A DNA stretch of 64,000 bases from Kiloniella litopenaei (GCF_000982415.1 NZ_LANI01000005.1:268336-332335), one strand, 5' to 3'. Positions 18,563-28,010 are shown, counted from the stretch's first letter. Numbers and translations: made by a program. The notes: generated by a model not told the origin, from the letters alone.

Positions 18563-19474
18563 GTTCTTTTCCGCAGTTTCTTCTTTTGTCTCTTCAGTGC
18601 CCTTAAGTGGTAAAATCTCAGCTGAAGGTCCCTTTTGAGTCAAAAGATTGAAAACACGAATAAGAGTGTCACGTAAATCATGGCGGTGAACCACCATGTC
18701 AACCATGCCATGTTCCAGAAGATACTCGGCGGTCTGGAAGCCTTCCGGTAGCTTTTCCCGGATGGTTTCTTCGATCACGCGCTTTCCTGCAAAACCAATA
18801 TTGGCTTGTGGTTCGGCAATGGCAATATCGCCTAGCATTGCAAAGGATGCTGAAACACCACCAGTGGTTGGATCGGTCAAAAGAACGACATAGGGAAGTC
18901 CGGCATCCTTGACCATATCGACCGCAATGATTGAGCGCGGCATTTGCATGAGGGAGAGAATGCCCTCTTGCATCCGGGCACCCCCGGAAGCCGGGATGAC
19001 CAGCAAAGGTGCTTCCTGAAGAACGGCCAATTTCGCTGCTGTCAGTAGCCCTTCGCCAACGGCGGTTCCCATGGAGCCGCCCATGTAGGAAAAGTTGAAG
19101 ACGGCAACAACTGTTTGCATGCCACCCATGGTGCCACGGGCAACAATGATGGCTTCCTTGTCTTCATTCTTGGCATTCGCATCTTTGATGCGGTCGGTAT
19201 ATCTTTTCAGATCCTTGAATTTAAGTGGGTCTGTGATGGTCTTTGGCAATTCAACGAGAGTGTAATCACCGTCATCAAAAAGAGTCTCAAGGCGTTTTCT
19301 CGCAGAGATCCGCATGTGATGTCCGCTATAGGGACAGACCCAGAGGTTCTTTTCCAATTCCTTCTTGAAAATCATCTGGCCTGTGGCAGGTGATTTTACC
19401 CATAGATCATCTGGTGTATCTTTCTGTACCAGCGCACGGATCTTCGGGCGGACGTAGTTGGAAATCCAGTTCAT
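18548..19474 (-). CDS. accD: Acetyl-CoA carboxylase carboxyltransferase beta subunit
   Basis: A 308-residue AccD, half of the carboxyltransferase that makes malonyl-CoA for fatty acid synthesis, paired with AccA encoded elsewhere. The crotonase-fold core is intact: FNFSYMGGSMGTAVGEGL, PASGGARMQEGILSLMQM and DPTTGGVSASFAMLGD. The N-terminal zinc ribbon is degenerate. E. coli AccD has four cysteines in two pairs, whereas here the sites read WVKSPATGQ and VCPYSGHH, leaving one cysteine. Partial loss is usual in Alphaproteobacteria, so zinc binding is unlikely. The gene is 23 bp after trpA. Confidence 0.96.
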   Translation of the reverse strand: MNWISNYVRPKIRALVQKDTPDDLWVKSPATGQMIFKKELEKNLWVCPYSGHHMRISARKRLETLFDDGDYTLVELPKTITDPLKFKDLKRYTDRIKDANAKNEDKEAIIVARGTMGGMQTVVAVFNFSYMGGSMGTAVGEGLLTAAKLAVLQEAPLLVIPASGGARMQEGILSLMQMPRSIIAVDMVKDAGLPYVVLLTDPTTGGVSASFAMLGDIAIAEPQANIGFAGKRVIEETIREKLPEGFQTAEYLLEHGMVDMVVHRHDLRDTLIRVFNLLTQKGPSAEILPLKGTEETKEETAEKNNPVE

Positions 19475-19497
19475 GCTTTCTGCCTTACTTGTTTCAA

Positions 19498-20328
19498 TTA
19501 AGTACGGGATCCACGTACACCGTCAGCAAGTGTACGTACGTATCCCAATACAGCTTGGCTGAGGCCAGGTTTCGCCTGGTTATCGTCATCCAAGTTTTCT
19601 TTCAATCTATCAATAATTGCAGAGCCAACAACAGCGGCGTCTGCAACTGATGCTACGTTAGCGGCCTGTTCGGGTGTCCGAATGCCAAAGCCAACGGCAA
19701 CAGGTAAATCTGTTTCGGCTTTCAGGCGGGCAACTGCGTCGTGGATCGCACTATCTGACGCGGCGGCAGTACCTGTAATGCCAAGGATGGATACGTAATA
19801 TACAAAACCACTCGTGTTGTTAAGTACTTTCGGTAATCTACCGCCAACTGTAGTTGGCGTTGTCAGGCGGATGAAGTGCAAACCCTGTTCCAGAGCTGGA
19901 ATACAGAACTCCTCATCATGCTCTGGCGGTAGATCAACAATAATAAAGCCGTCAACACCAGCTTCTTTAGCATCGACGAGAAATTTATCAACACCATAGA
20001 TATAGATTGGGTTGTAATAGCCCATCAGGATAATTGGCGTATCCTGATTGTCTTTTCTAAAGGAGCGGACAAGATCAAGAGTTTTGCTCAGTGTCATGCC
20101 ATTGCGCAAAGCCCGCAAGCTGGATGCCTGAATAGCAGGGCCATCGGCCATCGGGTCGGAAAAGGGCATGCCAAGTTCGATGATATCAGCACCGGCTTCT
20201 GGCAGGCCTTTTACGACTTCAAGGCTGGTTTCGAAGTCGGGATCACCTGCGGTTACAAAAGTAACGAGGCCGCCTCGACCTTCTTCTTTCAGGTCCGCAA
20301 AACGTTTTTCAAGTCTGGTTTGGCTCAT
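19498..20328 (-). CDS. trpA: Tryptophan synthase alpha subunit
   Basis: A 276-residue TrpA. It cleaves indole-3-glycerol phosphate and channels indole to TrpB. The catalytic glutamate and aspartate lie in [19 protein letters not shown] and [17 protein letters not shown]. The phosphate-binding stretches VSILGITGT and [11 protein letters not shown] are present. The length is normal. It lies 12 bp after trpB on the same strand and is almost certainly co-transcribed with it. Confidence 0.97.
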   Translation of the reverse strand: MSQTRLEKRFADLKEEGRGGLVTFVTAGDPDFETSLEVVKGLPEAGADIIELGMPFSDPMADGPAIQASSLRALRNGMTLSKTLDLVRSFRKDNQDTPIILMGYYNPIYIYGVDKFLVDAKEAGVDGFIIVDLPPEHDEEFCIPALEQGLHFIRLTTPTTVGGRLPKVLNNTSGFVYYVSILGITGTAAASDSAIHDAVARLKAETDLPVAVGFGIRTPEQAANVASVADAAVVGSAIIDRLKENLDDDNQAKPGLSQAVLGYVRTLADGVRGSRT

Positions 20329-20340
20329 GATATCTTCCCC

Positions 20341-21552
20341 CTAGATCTTTACGCCGAGTGCTTCGGCAACTGTAAAGATATCTTTGTCACCTCGACCACA
20401 GAGGTTCATGAGGATGATTTTGTCTTTGTCCATGTCCGGTGCGATCTTGGTTACATGGGCCAATGCGTGTGCTGGCTCCAGTGCAGGGATAATTCCCTCT
20501 ATTTTTGACAGCATCTGGAATGCTTCCAAAGCTTCGCTATCGGATGCAGAGGCGTAGTTCACGCGACCAATGTCGTGCAGCCATGAATGTTCCGGACCAA
20601 TGCCAGGATAGTCGAGACCAGCAGAGATTGAATGCGCATCTTGAATCTGTCCATCTTCATCCTGTAACAGGAAGGTTCTGTTACCATGAAGAACACCGGG
20701 CTTGCCACCTGTTAGAGACGCGGCGTGCTTATCGGTTTTAACGCCGAAGCCAGCGGCTTCAACACCTGTGATTGCCACTTCTTTGTCATCCAGGAACGGA
20801 TGGAACAGGCCAATCGCGTTAGAGCCACCACCGATGCAAGCAACGAGCTGATCAGGTAAACGGCCTTCGGCTTCGCGCATTTGTTCTTTTGCTTCGCGGC
20901 CAATAATGGACTGGAAGTCACGGACCATCATCGGATAGGGGTGCGGACCAGCAGCAGTCCCGATGATATAGAATGTTTCTTCAACATTGGTCACCCAATC
21001 ACGAAGCGCATCGTTCATGGCATCTTTCAGGGTGCCTGTCCCACTTTCAACGCCGATAACTTCAGCACCCAGCAATTTCATGCGGAAAACGTTTGGAGCC
21101 TGTCGCGCAATATCGGTTGCACCCATGTAAACAACACAGGGAAGATTGAAAAGGGCACAGAAGGTTGCCGTTGCAACACCGTGCTGTCCGGCACCTGTTT
21201 CTGCGATTATGCGTTTTTTACCCATACGTTTGGCCAGAAGAATCTGTCCGAGAACGTTATTCGCTTTGTGCGATCCGGTGTGGTTTAACTCATCGCGTTT
21301 GAAGTAAATCTTTGCGCCGCCTAGCTCATTGGTCAGGCGCTCTGCAAAGTAAAGGGGACTTGGACGGCCAACATAGTGTTTGGCGTAATAGTCGTAATCT
21401 TTTTGAAATGAAGGGTCAGCCTTGGCTGCATCATAGGCTTTTTCGACTTCGAGAATAAGCGGCATCAATGTTTCAGCGACATAGCGACCGCCAAAAATAC
21501 CAAAATGCCCGCGCTCATCAGGGCCGTTCATATAAGAATTAGGTGTTGTCAT
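20341..21552 (-). CDS. trpB: Tryptophan synthase beta subunit
   Basis: A 403-residue TrpB that joins indole and serine to make tryptophan. The PLP lysine is in [16 protein letters not shown], and the cofactor phosphate loop is [13 protein letters not shown]. Both match the classical TrpB1 type that pairs with TrpA. The gene is preceded by the PAP2 gene with an 87-bp gap. In most Alphaproteobacteria trpF is the direct neighbour, so the PAP2 gene is an insertion into the trp cluster. Confidence 0.97.
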   Translation of the reverse strand: MTTPNSYMNGPDERGHFGIFGGRYVAETLMPLILEVEKAYDAAKADPSFQKDYDYYAKHYVGRPSPLYFAERLTNELGGAKIYFKRDELNHTGSHKANNVLGQILLAKRMGKKRIIAETGAGQHGVATATFCALFNLPCVVYMGATDIARQAPNVFRMKLLGAEVIGVESGTGTLKDAMNDALRDWVTNVEETFYIIGTAAGPHPYPMMVRDFQSIIGREAKEQMREAEGRLPDQLVACIGGGSNAIGLFHPFLDDKEVAITGVEAAGFGVKTDKHAASLTGGKPGVLHGNRTFLLQDEDGQIQDAHSISAGLDYPGIGPEHSWLHDIGRVNYASASDSEALEAFQMLSKIEGIIPALEPAHALAHVTKIAPDMDKDKIILMNLCGRGDKDIFTVAEALGVKI

Positions 21553-21639
21553 ATCTACTCTGCAACCTTATCGGATCTCTATGATCTATCTTGGGCGGAC
21601 TTTGCCTGAAAAGCCACCATCCTGCAAGGGATGCGATGC

Positions 21640-22521
21640 TCAGATCTTTAATATCTTGAAAAGAATTGGTGCTCCATAACTGGACCATAATCCGGCAATG
21701 GTACCAACGACGAAGGTAAGGATTAAAATAAGCTCTATTTCTTTCCCCGGTGCAATGTCGATTAAAAGCGCCAAGGGCGGCAAGCCAAGCAAAGGTCGAA
21801 GAGCAAGCTTGAGCTTTTTTCCGGGTTTCGGCGGATGTTTTCCATCCAAAAGGGCAAGGCCGAGAAGCCAGCCGAATAAAAGACCAGGCACAATAATAAT
21901 GTTGTCGGCTTTGACGGGGCGCAGAGGATGTCCTGCGTTTTCAATCCAGCTTTGGGGGACAATTTGCTGACCAGCATGAACAGCAGCCCATAGTCCAAAT
22001 GCCATCAAAACAGCACAAAAGACGAAGGAGCCGGAAACCCGGATGGTAAAGTTACTTCTTTGCCACCAATGTGTTGCGGGTTTTTCCAGCAAGAATATAG
22101 CGATGAGCAATAAAACACCAATTGTCCAACCAGAGAGGACTTGTTCCACGCTGTGTACATTACCGACAATTCTGGTCCAACCTGTGAGAATCACGATTGC
22201 TGCGGCAAGAAAATAGGCCCAACGTCGCCGGGAAGATTTGGCGAGAATGCCATAGAAAAGCGGTGGCGTTTGTGCATGCCCCGAAGGCATACCGTAAGAA
22301 GTACTTCTCTCAATCGCAACAAGATCAGGATTTACCCAATAAGGCCGTGGTTGTGCAAAAGCCATTTTGAGGGTTTGTTGAACCGAACTCGAAAGGCAGA
22401 GAGCAAACCAAAGTCGCGTGCCCAGTCTGGGACAGATCATCCAATGGATGCAAACCGTCGCAACGATAAAAAGCTGTATCTCGCCAAAGTGTGTAAGAAA
22501 AGCAACGACAGAATCTGGCAT
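21640..22521 (-). CDS. PAP2-family membrane phosphatase
   Basis: A 293-residue integral membrane protein with about seven hydrophobic helices and the PAP2 signature: KMAFAQPRPYW (motif 1), SYGMPSGHAQ (motif 2) and TRIVGNVHSVEQVLSG (motif 3). Family members remove phosphate from membrane lipids such as undecaprenyl pyrophosphate, phosphatidate or lipid A. In motif 3 the catalytic histidine is present, but the aspartate usually four residues after it is glutamine, so activity may be altered. It sits between trpF and trpB, with an unrelated function. GGAG precedes the ATG at good spacing, and trpF ends only 14 bp upstream. Confidence 0.85.
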   Translation of the reverse strand: MPDSVVAFLTHFGEIQLFIVATVCIHWMICPRLGTRLWFALCLSSSVQQTLKMAFAQPRPYWVNPDLVAIERSTSYGMPSGHAQTPPLFYGILAKSSRRRWAYFLAAAIVILTGWTRIVGNVHSVEQVLSGWTIGVLLLIAIFLLEKPATHWWQRSNFTIRVSGSFVFCAVLMAFGLWAAVHAGQQIVPQSWIENAGHPLRPVKADNIIIVPGLLFGWLLGLALLDGKHPPKPGKKLKLALRPLLGLPPLALLIDIAPGKEIELILILTFVVGTIAGLWSSYGAPILFKILKI

Positions 22522-22535
22522 TAGATACTCCGAGA

Positions 22536-23183
22536 TCAGGTGCTCTTGGCTTTGGATGTAAAGGAATGAATCTTTTCGACTGATTTCAGCCCGGGTTTGT
22601 CTTCGACCCCGGAAGACACATCAACAGCGGGGGCGCCGGAAATTCGAACGGCGTCCTCTACATTATCGCTATTCAGCCCACCAGCTAGCATCCATGGTCG
22701 TTTCCAGCTTTTCCCTGCCAGCAAACGCCAGTCAAAGGAGATAGCATTTCCGCCGGGGAGTGCATCTTTAAGGTCTTTTGGAGGCTTGGCATCAAACAAA
22801 AGGCGATCAGAAACTTCCTCAAAAACAGAGACGGTTTCAAAATCTTTTTGCTCAGAAACCTTGATGACCTTCATTATTTCCAGACCAAAGTTGCGTTTGA
22901 TCTCGGCAACACGTTCCGGTGTTTCGCCACCGTGCAATTGAAGGATATCCAAAGGAACCTGTTCTGTGATTTGGTGAATTTCATCATCACTGGCATTGAC
23001 AAGTAACCCCACCTTCTTAATGCCGGGCTTTACCTGTTTTGCAAGGGCTGCAGCCTGTTCTACAGAAACGTGACGGGGGCTTTTGGGGAAAAAGACAAAG
23101 CCAAGGTATTCCGCACCAGCTTCCAGTGCTGCGTTCAGAGCTTCGTTACTGTTTATACCGCAAATTTTAACTTCAGTTGCCAA
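22536..23183 (-). CDS. trpF: Phosphoribosylanthranilate isomerase
   Basis: A 215-residue TrpF, a TIM-barrel enzyme that performs the Amadori rearrangement in tryptophan synthesis. Evidence includes VKICGINSNEAL with the catalytic cysteine, YLGFVFFPKSPRHVS, LDILQLHGGETPE and the C-terminal DVSSGVEDKPGLKS. I choose a TTG start at 23183 because it gives the standard N-terminus and length. The frame is open to 23273, but those extra 30 residues resemble nothing in TrpF and would overlap the next gene upstream. Two membrane-protein genes separate it from pyrF. Confidence 0.92.
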   Translation of the reverse strand: MATEVKICGINSNEALNAALEAGAEYLGFVFFPKSPRHVSVEQAAALAKQVKPGIKKVGLLVNASDDEIHQITEQVPLDILQLHGGETPERVAEIKRNFGLEIMKVIKVSEQKDFETVSVFEEVSDRLLFDAKPPKDLKDALPGGNAISFDWRLLAGKSWKRPWMLAGGLNSDNVEDAVRISGAPAVDVSSGVEDKPGLKSVEKIHSFTSKAKST

Positions 23184-23256
23184 GGTACTTGCTCGCCTAG
23201 TCAGTTTTTGTTTCCTGCCCAAATATTTATAACATCCGGGCAGGAAAGCAAAAGCT

Positions 23257-24186
23257 TTAGGAGAAACGATCAAGTATTTCTTGGTCGTTTGTTAGGCTGA
23301 CATCTGTTTTGAAACAGTAATAATGCATATTGATGAAAGGGATATAGGATATCAATGTGATGGCCATGCTAATAAGGTAAGATGGAATTACCAAAATGAG
23401 GAAGCCAGCTGAAAGAAGGGTTGCAGAAATGTCTGATGTTGAAGTGAGTTGATTAGCATTTAAGCCAATTGGTGAGAAAACAGCCCCAAAAATGGAGAAA
23501 ATTAATCCAAGTACGAGTTGGATCACGATTGTTGCAACAATCATAATAAGGACAAGTAGGATAAAAGCGACAAAGATGCGTAGCCAGTTCTTACGTGTCG
23601 CGTTCCAGCTGTCGATAAAACCAAAGCGTTGATCAATAGCGGCCGCCGGGAAAATGTAGGATAAGCGAAGAAAAACAACGGCTAATGCCAACATTAGCAA
23701 AATTTGGATAACAGCTGTTATAATTCCCGGGCTACCAAGGTTTAAAAAGCCGAGTGGTATATTCACGATAGTGGCTATTAAGACAACAATGATATTTAAC
23801 AAAATCGCTTTGCCCAGAATGACAAAATGACATTTTTTGATGTTGAATATAAAAGTATTCTTAAGGGATGTATCTCCGTATCTTAAGAATTGTATCCACG
23901 CGGTATAAAACTGTATTGATATCAGAACGGATAGCAGCACAAAAACAAGTATCGCGATGAAGAAGCCAGTATGAAAATTAGAAAAATTTCCAGATGCCTC
24001 TTCACTAAACAGTGAGAGCCCAAAAACAATGCCGATCACAAGAATAATTGACCAAGATAAAATTGGTAAAATTGTAAATTTTAATGCTGTTTTTAGATTG
24101 CTGAATAGTGGAGAGAAAGCATTACTTAATGCTTTTCCCATCGTTATGGACCCGTCATCCACATAATCATCTGTCACGACTGACAT
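23257..24186 (-). CDS. Predicted six-helix membrane protein, paralogue of the next gene
   Basis: I cannot assign a function. The roughly 309-residue protein is very hydrophobic, with about six membrane helices and few charged loops. A block near residue 190 reads LRLSYIFPAAAIDQRFGFIDSWNATRKNW. The neighbour at 24315 has a closely similar block, ARLSFILPATAIGEKYTLSNSWKHTDRQGW, so the two are paralogues. This layout recalls membrane domains fused to glycerophosphodiester phosphodiesterases in other bacteria, but no enzymatic domain is present. I start at ATG 24186, preceded by GGGGGC. An upstream ATG at 24207 has no ribosome site. The base composition is more A+T-rich than the trp genes. Confidence 0.7.
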   Translation of the reverse strand: MSVVTDDYVDDGSITMGKALSNAFSPLFSNLKTALKFTILPILSWSIILVIGIVFGLSLFSEEASGNFSNFHTGFFIAILVFVLLSVLISIQFYTAWIQFLRYGDTSLKNTFIFNIKKCHFVILGKAILLNIIVVLIATIVNIPLGFLNLGSPGIITAVIQILLMLALAVVFLRLSYIFPAAAIDQRFGFIDSWNATRKNWLRIFVAFILLVLIMIVATIVIQLVLGLIFSIFGAVFSPIGLNANQLTSTSDISATLLSAGFLILVIPSYLISMAITLISYIPFINMHYYCFKTDVSLTNDQEILDRFS

Positions 24187-24314
24187 AATTTTTAGCCCCC
24201 AAAACATGTACTCATTGGTAGTAATGTGAAGAGAATATTCAATTAAGAAGAGGGCGGCAAACTCTAAAATCAGGTGTCAAAAAACTTAACACAAAATAAG
24301 GGCAGCAATAGTGG

Positions 24315-25184
24315 TTAGCTATCGATCTTTTCTTCGCTTTGTTCCGGAACCCACCCCGTGCAGCCTTTAAAGGCAATAGATAGTGCTGTGATAGTCGTGG
24401 CTGTTGGGAGATATGTCAGAGCTATTATGAACAGGTTAAGTATAAAAATTTCTAGTCCATTGTTCAGAAAATGCTTATTCAAGTCGTTGATATAATTTTC
24501 AAAATTAACTTGAGATGCATTCGTCGTTATAGATGGCAGCTCTGAAATAAAAGCACTTTCGAAAGCCTGACTAATAATAATGATAAACAATGCATAAGGG
24601 GTGGTTACTATAATGAAAGTTCCTAAAAGTCGCCAGCCTTGTCTGTCTGTGTGCTTCCAGCTGTTACTTAAGGTGTATTTTTCACCTATGGCTGTTGCAG
24701 GTAATATAAATGATAAGCGTGCAGCTACATAAATAATAAAAATGAATAAAGCGAAGAAAAGTATAGGTAGACTGGCTGGGATAGCTGCGCCTAGAGTTAG
24801 AGCAGGAAGGCTTCCGAGTATAAGTAAGCCATAGGAAATTAGTATTAATTGAATAACCCTGAGAAGAAATCGCCAGTGTACTCTTCTCCAACTAGAGATA
24901 AAAGTTGGTTCTGATTTTTCAAGGTTAAGTAATGTTCTTCTGTGCCAAGCAACCGCAAAAAGAGAATGTGGGATAAAAGATAATATAAACAATATAATAA
25001 TAAGAAATGGGCTGCCGAAGTTTGTAATGGTTACGGCTGTTATAAGAGCCGATAGCAAGAACGGAAACAAAGCCATTTGCATCAAAGCGGGTAAATTCCC
25101 CATAACCGTTTTGATGGCAAGGCCACTAACGATCTTGACCGGAATGTCATGAACGGCTTGTTCTGGAGGAATCTGGGATACCAT
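24315..25184 (-). CDS. Predicted six-helix membrane protein, paralogue of the previous gene
   Basis: A 289-residue hydrophobic protein with about six membrane helices and unknown function. It shares with the gene at 23257 the central block of an aromatic/Leu-rich helix end, a PATAIGEKY-type turn, then SWKHTDRQGW. The N-terminal 25 residues are hydrophilic and predicted cytoplasmic. GGGAAAG precedes the ATG. The pair is transcribed in the same direction as pyrF (35 bp upstream) and trpF. They may form a heteromeric membrane complex, though this is only inferred from pairing. Both genes are richer in A+T than their neighbours, suggesting later arrival. Confidence 0.7.
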   Translation of the reverse strand: MVSQIPPEQAVHDIPVKIVSGLAIKTVMGNLPALMQMALFPFLLSALITAVTITNFGSPFLIIILFILSFIPHSLFAVAWHRRTLLNLEKSEPTFISSWRRVHWRFLLRVIQLILISYGLLILGSLPALTLGAAIPASLPILFFALFIFIIYVAARLSFILPATAIGEKYTLSNSWKHTDRQGWRLLGTFIIVTTPYALFIIIISQAFESAFISELPSITTNASQVNFENYINDLNKHFLNNGLEIFILNLFIIALTYLPTATTITALSIAFKGCTGWVPEQSEEKIDS

Positions 25185-25219
25185 GCTGTCTTTCCCGGCT
25201 TTGCTTCCGGCCTTCTGAT

Positions 25220-25927
25220 TTAATTTAACTCTTCAACAATTCTGCGTGCAGCGGCAACGGGGTCTTCTGCGCCTGTGATCGGACGGCCAATGACAAGGTA
25301 ATCCGCACCGGCTTCAATGGCATCACGCGGTGTCATGATTCGTTTCTGATCACCTGCATTTGCCCATGTCGGCCTTATGCCGGGAACCACAAGCTTAAAA
25401 TCAGGTCCACAGGCCTTGCGAAGCAGTTTTATTTCTTTTGAAGAACAGACCACGCCGTCAATGCCGCTTCCTTTTGCAAGTAGAGCTAAGCGTTCGACCT
25501 GTTCTGCTGCCGGACCCTTTTGGCCTACGTCAGATAGGTCGTTATCGTCCATACTTGTCAGGACTGTTACCGCCAAGACGATTGGGCGTGGAAGGCCGAG
25601 GTCCTCTGATGTTTCCCGTGCAGCTTCTGCGGCGGCTTGCATCATGGCTTTGCCCCCTGAGGCGTGCACGTTCACCATGAAAGGGCGCATGTGTAGGGAA
25701 GACCGGATTGCGCCGGCAACAGTATTGGGAATGTCGTGAAATTTCAGATCGACAAAAAGTGGTTCGCCACCAACCGCGCCTCTGACGGCATTGGGACCTT
25801 GAGCCGTGAAAAGCTCTTTGCCTATTTTAATACCGCCGACTTCACCAGAGAGTGCCTTTGCAAGCTCTGTTGCCTTGTTTATATCCGGGGTGTCAATGGC
25901 AACAAAGATGCGTTCTTTCGGGGTCAT
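25220..25927 (-). CDS. pyrF: Orotidine 5'-phosphate decarboxylase
   Basis: A 235-residue OMP decarboxylase that forms UMP in the last step of pyrimidine synthesis. The catalytic Asp-Lys-Asp set lies in LFVDLKFHDIPNTVAGA, and the phosphate-binding end reads VPGIRPTWANAGDQKR and YLVIGRPITGAEDP. The ATG at 25927, preceded by GGAG about eight bases away, gives the usual start MTPKERIFVAIDTPD. The frame is open for 22 more residues upstream, but those do not look like PyrF. pyrF is a standard member of this backbone between lapA and trpF. Confidence 0.95.
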   Translation of the reverse strand: MTPKERIFVAIDTPDINKATELAKALSGEVGGIKIGKELFTAQGPNAVRGAVGGEPLFVDLKFHDIPNTVAGAIRSSLHMRPFMVNVHASGGKAMMQAAAEAARETSEDLGLPRPIVLAVTVLTSMDDNDLSDVGQKGPAAEQVERLALLAKGSGIDGVVCSSKEIKLLRKACGPDFKLVVPGIRPTWANAGDQKRIMTPRDAIEAGADYLVIGRPITGAEDPVAAARRIVEELN

Positions 25928-26050
25928 AATCCGATCTCCAGTCGAGGTTGTTAATCGGAACCCATACCTAACAGAGGTAACCGTATTGGTCACCCCTGTA
26001 TTTATCGTAATAAGTAATTAATACTGAATAGATCGTGGCTGATGCTATAT

Positions 26051-26998
26051 TCAAATGCCGTTAATACGCTTATCAACCAGCTGTGCGGCGGCCAGATCTT
26101 CAAGTGCATGACCAACAGATTTGAAGTAGGTAATTTCTTCTGCAGAAGTCCGACCTTTATGTTCGCCTTGGGTAAGGTCAAAGAGATCTGCTTTGATATC
26201 TTCTTTTGTCAAAATACCGTTTTGCAGGGGAATAACGATGTCCCCGCCTTCTTTCATTGCGCCTGCGTATGTATCGACAAAAACACTGCTGCGTTTGATC
26301 GCTTCGTCATCAGCTTCGCGCATATCCGGGCGATAGGCGCCGACCAGATCAAGGTGTTGGCCGGGTTGTAACCAATTTCCTGAAATAAGGGGTGTTTTGC
26401 TCAAGGTGGCGCTAGATATGATATCTGCAGTCCTAACGGCCTTTTCCAGATTTTCCTCGGCATGGGCTTTGAAGCCAAGGTTGTTCATCTCCTGTGCGAG
26501 GTCTTCCGCTTTTTTAATATCACGCCCCCAGATCGCTACTTCTTTGATTGGGCAGACAGCTGCATGTGCCTGAATAAGATTTGGTGCAAGGACGCCTGTT
26601 CCCACCATTGTCAGCCTTGTACTGTCTGGCCGCGCAAGATAGGACGTGGCCAATGCAGAAGCTGCTGCCGTGCGACGTGCGGTAAGGGTTTTTGCTTCGA
26701 TAAGTGCTTTGGGGGTTCCGGTATCACCATCAAAGAGGATGTAAATGCCTTGGATAGCGGGTAAATCTTTTTTGCCATTTTCAGGACTAACCGTAACAAG
26801 TTTTACACCTACGGACTTTCCTGATTCCCATGCTGGCATAAGTAAAAGCGTGGACTCTCGTTGGCCGTTAGGCTGTTCCATGTCGTGGTGATGACGCATG
26901 GGAACAGTTATTTTGCCCTGAAAAGCTTCTCTGAGCGCGTCGACAAGTGAAGGATAGTCCAGGCATTTTGTTACCTGTTCAGCTGTGATGTTTTGCAC
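26051..26998 (-). CDS. Ornithine cyclodeaminase / mu-crystallin family protein
   Basis: A 315-residue NAD(P)-binding protein of the ornithine cyclodeaminase/mu-crystallin family. Diagnostic parts are VPMRHHHDM, LTARRTAAASALATSYLARP followed by the nucleotide loop MVGTGVLAPN, and LVGAYRPDMREADDEA. Members catalyse ornithine cyclodeamination, ketimine or imine reduction, or alanine and lysine dehydrogenation. The sequence alone does not separate these, so I give no substrate. The start is GTG at 26998 with AAAGGA about seven bases upstream. It lies between lapA and pyrF, a place not usually occupied by this family, and appears to be an insertion. Confidence 0.8.
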   Translation of the reverse strand: MQNITAEQVTKCLDYPSLVDALREAFQGKITVPMRHHHDMEQPNGQRESTLLLMPAWESGKSVGVKLVTVSPENGKKDLPAIQGIYILFDGDTGTPKALIEAKTLTARRTAAASALATSYLARPDSTRLTMVGTGVLAPNLIQAHAAVCPIKEVAIWGRDIKKAEDLAQEMNNLGFKAHAEENLEKAVRTADIISSATLSKTPLISGNWLQPGQHLDLVGAYRPDMREADDEAIKRSSVFVDTYAGAMKEGGDIVIPLQNGILTKEDIKADLFDLTQGEHKGRTSAEEITYFKSVGHALEDLAAAQLVDKRINGI

Positions 26999-27143
26999 GG
27001 AGAGTCCTTTGATTAATCATTGCTTTGGATATTTTATACAATGATGGCTGCTTGAGTGCTAGCCCTAACCTTACAGAAGTACGATAATAGTTAGAGTGAT
27101 TTTCTTGTTCGACTGACCGGATAGATGGAAAAAACAAAAAAAC

Positions 27144-27479
27144 TTACGAAGCTTCTTTAACAGCAAGCGAATTTGAGGCTTCTTTTTCTTTCAATTTCTT
27201 GAGCTCTTCACGCTCAAAGGAAAGATCGCGCTGCAAGTCCAATACTTTCCATTCGGCTACCTTCGCACGTCGGCGGGTAGCTGCACTGGACAGCCACGCG
27301 ATAACGGCACCAGTTAAAATACCCAAACCGACTGAAATTAGGATAATAAGATAAAGCGGGTAATCAAACTGAAGCCCAAAGGGCCAGATCTCTAACGTGA
27401 CATCCTGGCGATTGTTAACTGCCAAGAGCAAGATGGCCAGCGTTATAGGAGCTGTGAGTACCCAACTAAATCGTTTCAC
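27144..27479 (-). CDS. LapA-domain inner-membrane protein
   Basis: A 111-residue protein with two membrane helices, TAPITLAILLLAVNN near the N-terminus and YPLYLIILISVGLGILTGAVIAW in the middle. A charged coiled-coil tail (about residues 70-105) follows. This matches the LapA/DUF1049 family; in enterobacteria LapA works with LapB in control of lipopolysaccharide synthesis. In Alphaproteobacteria a gene of this type regularly lies between ihfB and pyrF, as here. It is 29 bp downstream of ihfB and likely co-transcribed. Whether it acts in lipopolysaccharide control in this organism is inferred. Confidence 0.82.
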   Translation of the reverse strand: MKRFSWVLTAPITLAILLLAVNNRQDVTLEIWPFGLQFDYPLYLIILISVGLGILTGAVIAWLSSAATRRRAKVAEWKVLDLQRDLSFEREELKKLKEKEASNSLAVKEAS

Positions 27480-27508
27480 TTATCTCGAACCATGTTTTGG
27501 GGGATTAA

Positions 27509-27799
27509 TTAGCTGTCTGCACCATTGTTCAGGCGCTCACGTAGCTGTTTACCCGTTTTGAAAAAAGGAATGTGTTTGGAATCCACTTCGACGGATTCGC
27601 CTGTGCGGGGGTTACGGCCAACACGGGCATCACGATGCTTGACGGAAAAAGCCCCGAAACCGCGGAGTTCGACCCGATTGCCGTCTGCGAGAGCATTTGA
27701 GATTTCGTCAAAGATAGTTGTGACGATTCTTTCAACGTCCCGATGATAGAGGTGTGGGTTTTGCTCTGCGATATGCTGAATGAGCTCTGACTTGGTCAT
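27509..27799 (-). CDS. ihfB: Integration host factor beta subunit
   Basis: A 96-residue DNA-bending protein of the HU/IHF family that pairs with IhfA. It shows the helical base [15 protein letters not shown] and the beta arm with [27 protein letters not shown], ending in [15 protein letters not shown]. Position after rpsA, together with the IHF-beta-like N-terminus, separates it from HU. The 260 bp between it and rpsA contain the rpsA terminator and an A+T-rich stretch that probably holds its own promoter. Confidence 0.94.
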   Translation of the reverse strand: MTKSELIQHIAEQNPHLYHRDVERIVTTIFDEISNALADGNRVELRGFGAFSVKHRDARVGRNPRTGESVEVDSKHIPFFKTGKQLRERLNNGADS

Positions 27800-28010
27800 G
27801 CCTTACGTCTCCCTATAGCTGTTACCGAAGTAGTTCAAAATACCGGCCTCTTGCACCTCGGATTATCTGGCATTTAATTCTGACTCTACGCTTTTTTTGC
27901 CGCAATTATATTCCTGTTCCTCTAAAGGGTGCCAGAGCCTGAAAAATCCGTCAAGTCTAAGTCATTAAGAATAAAGCATTTCCACTATATAAAAACGTTT
28001 TTAATGCAAA

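Noticed and set aside
23184..23273. 30-codon extension of trpF
   Set aside because: Unlike TrpF, with a cysteine- and lysine-rich sequence overlapping the upstream membrane gene. TTG 23183 gives the standard length.
27990..28003. Palindrome TAAAAACGTTTTTA beside the rpsA terminator
   Set aside because: A and T runs make such palindromes common by chance, and the position past a terminator gives no target gene.
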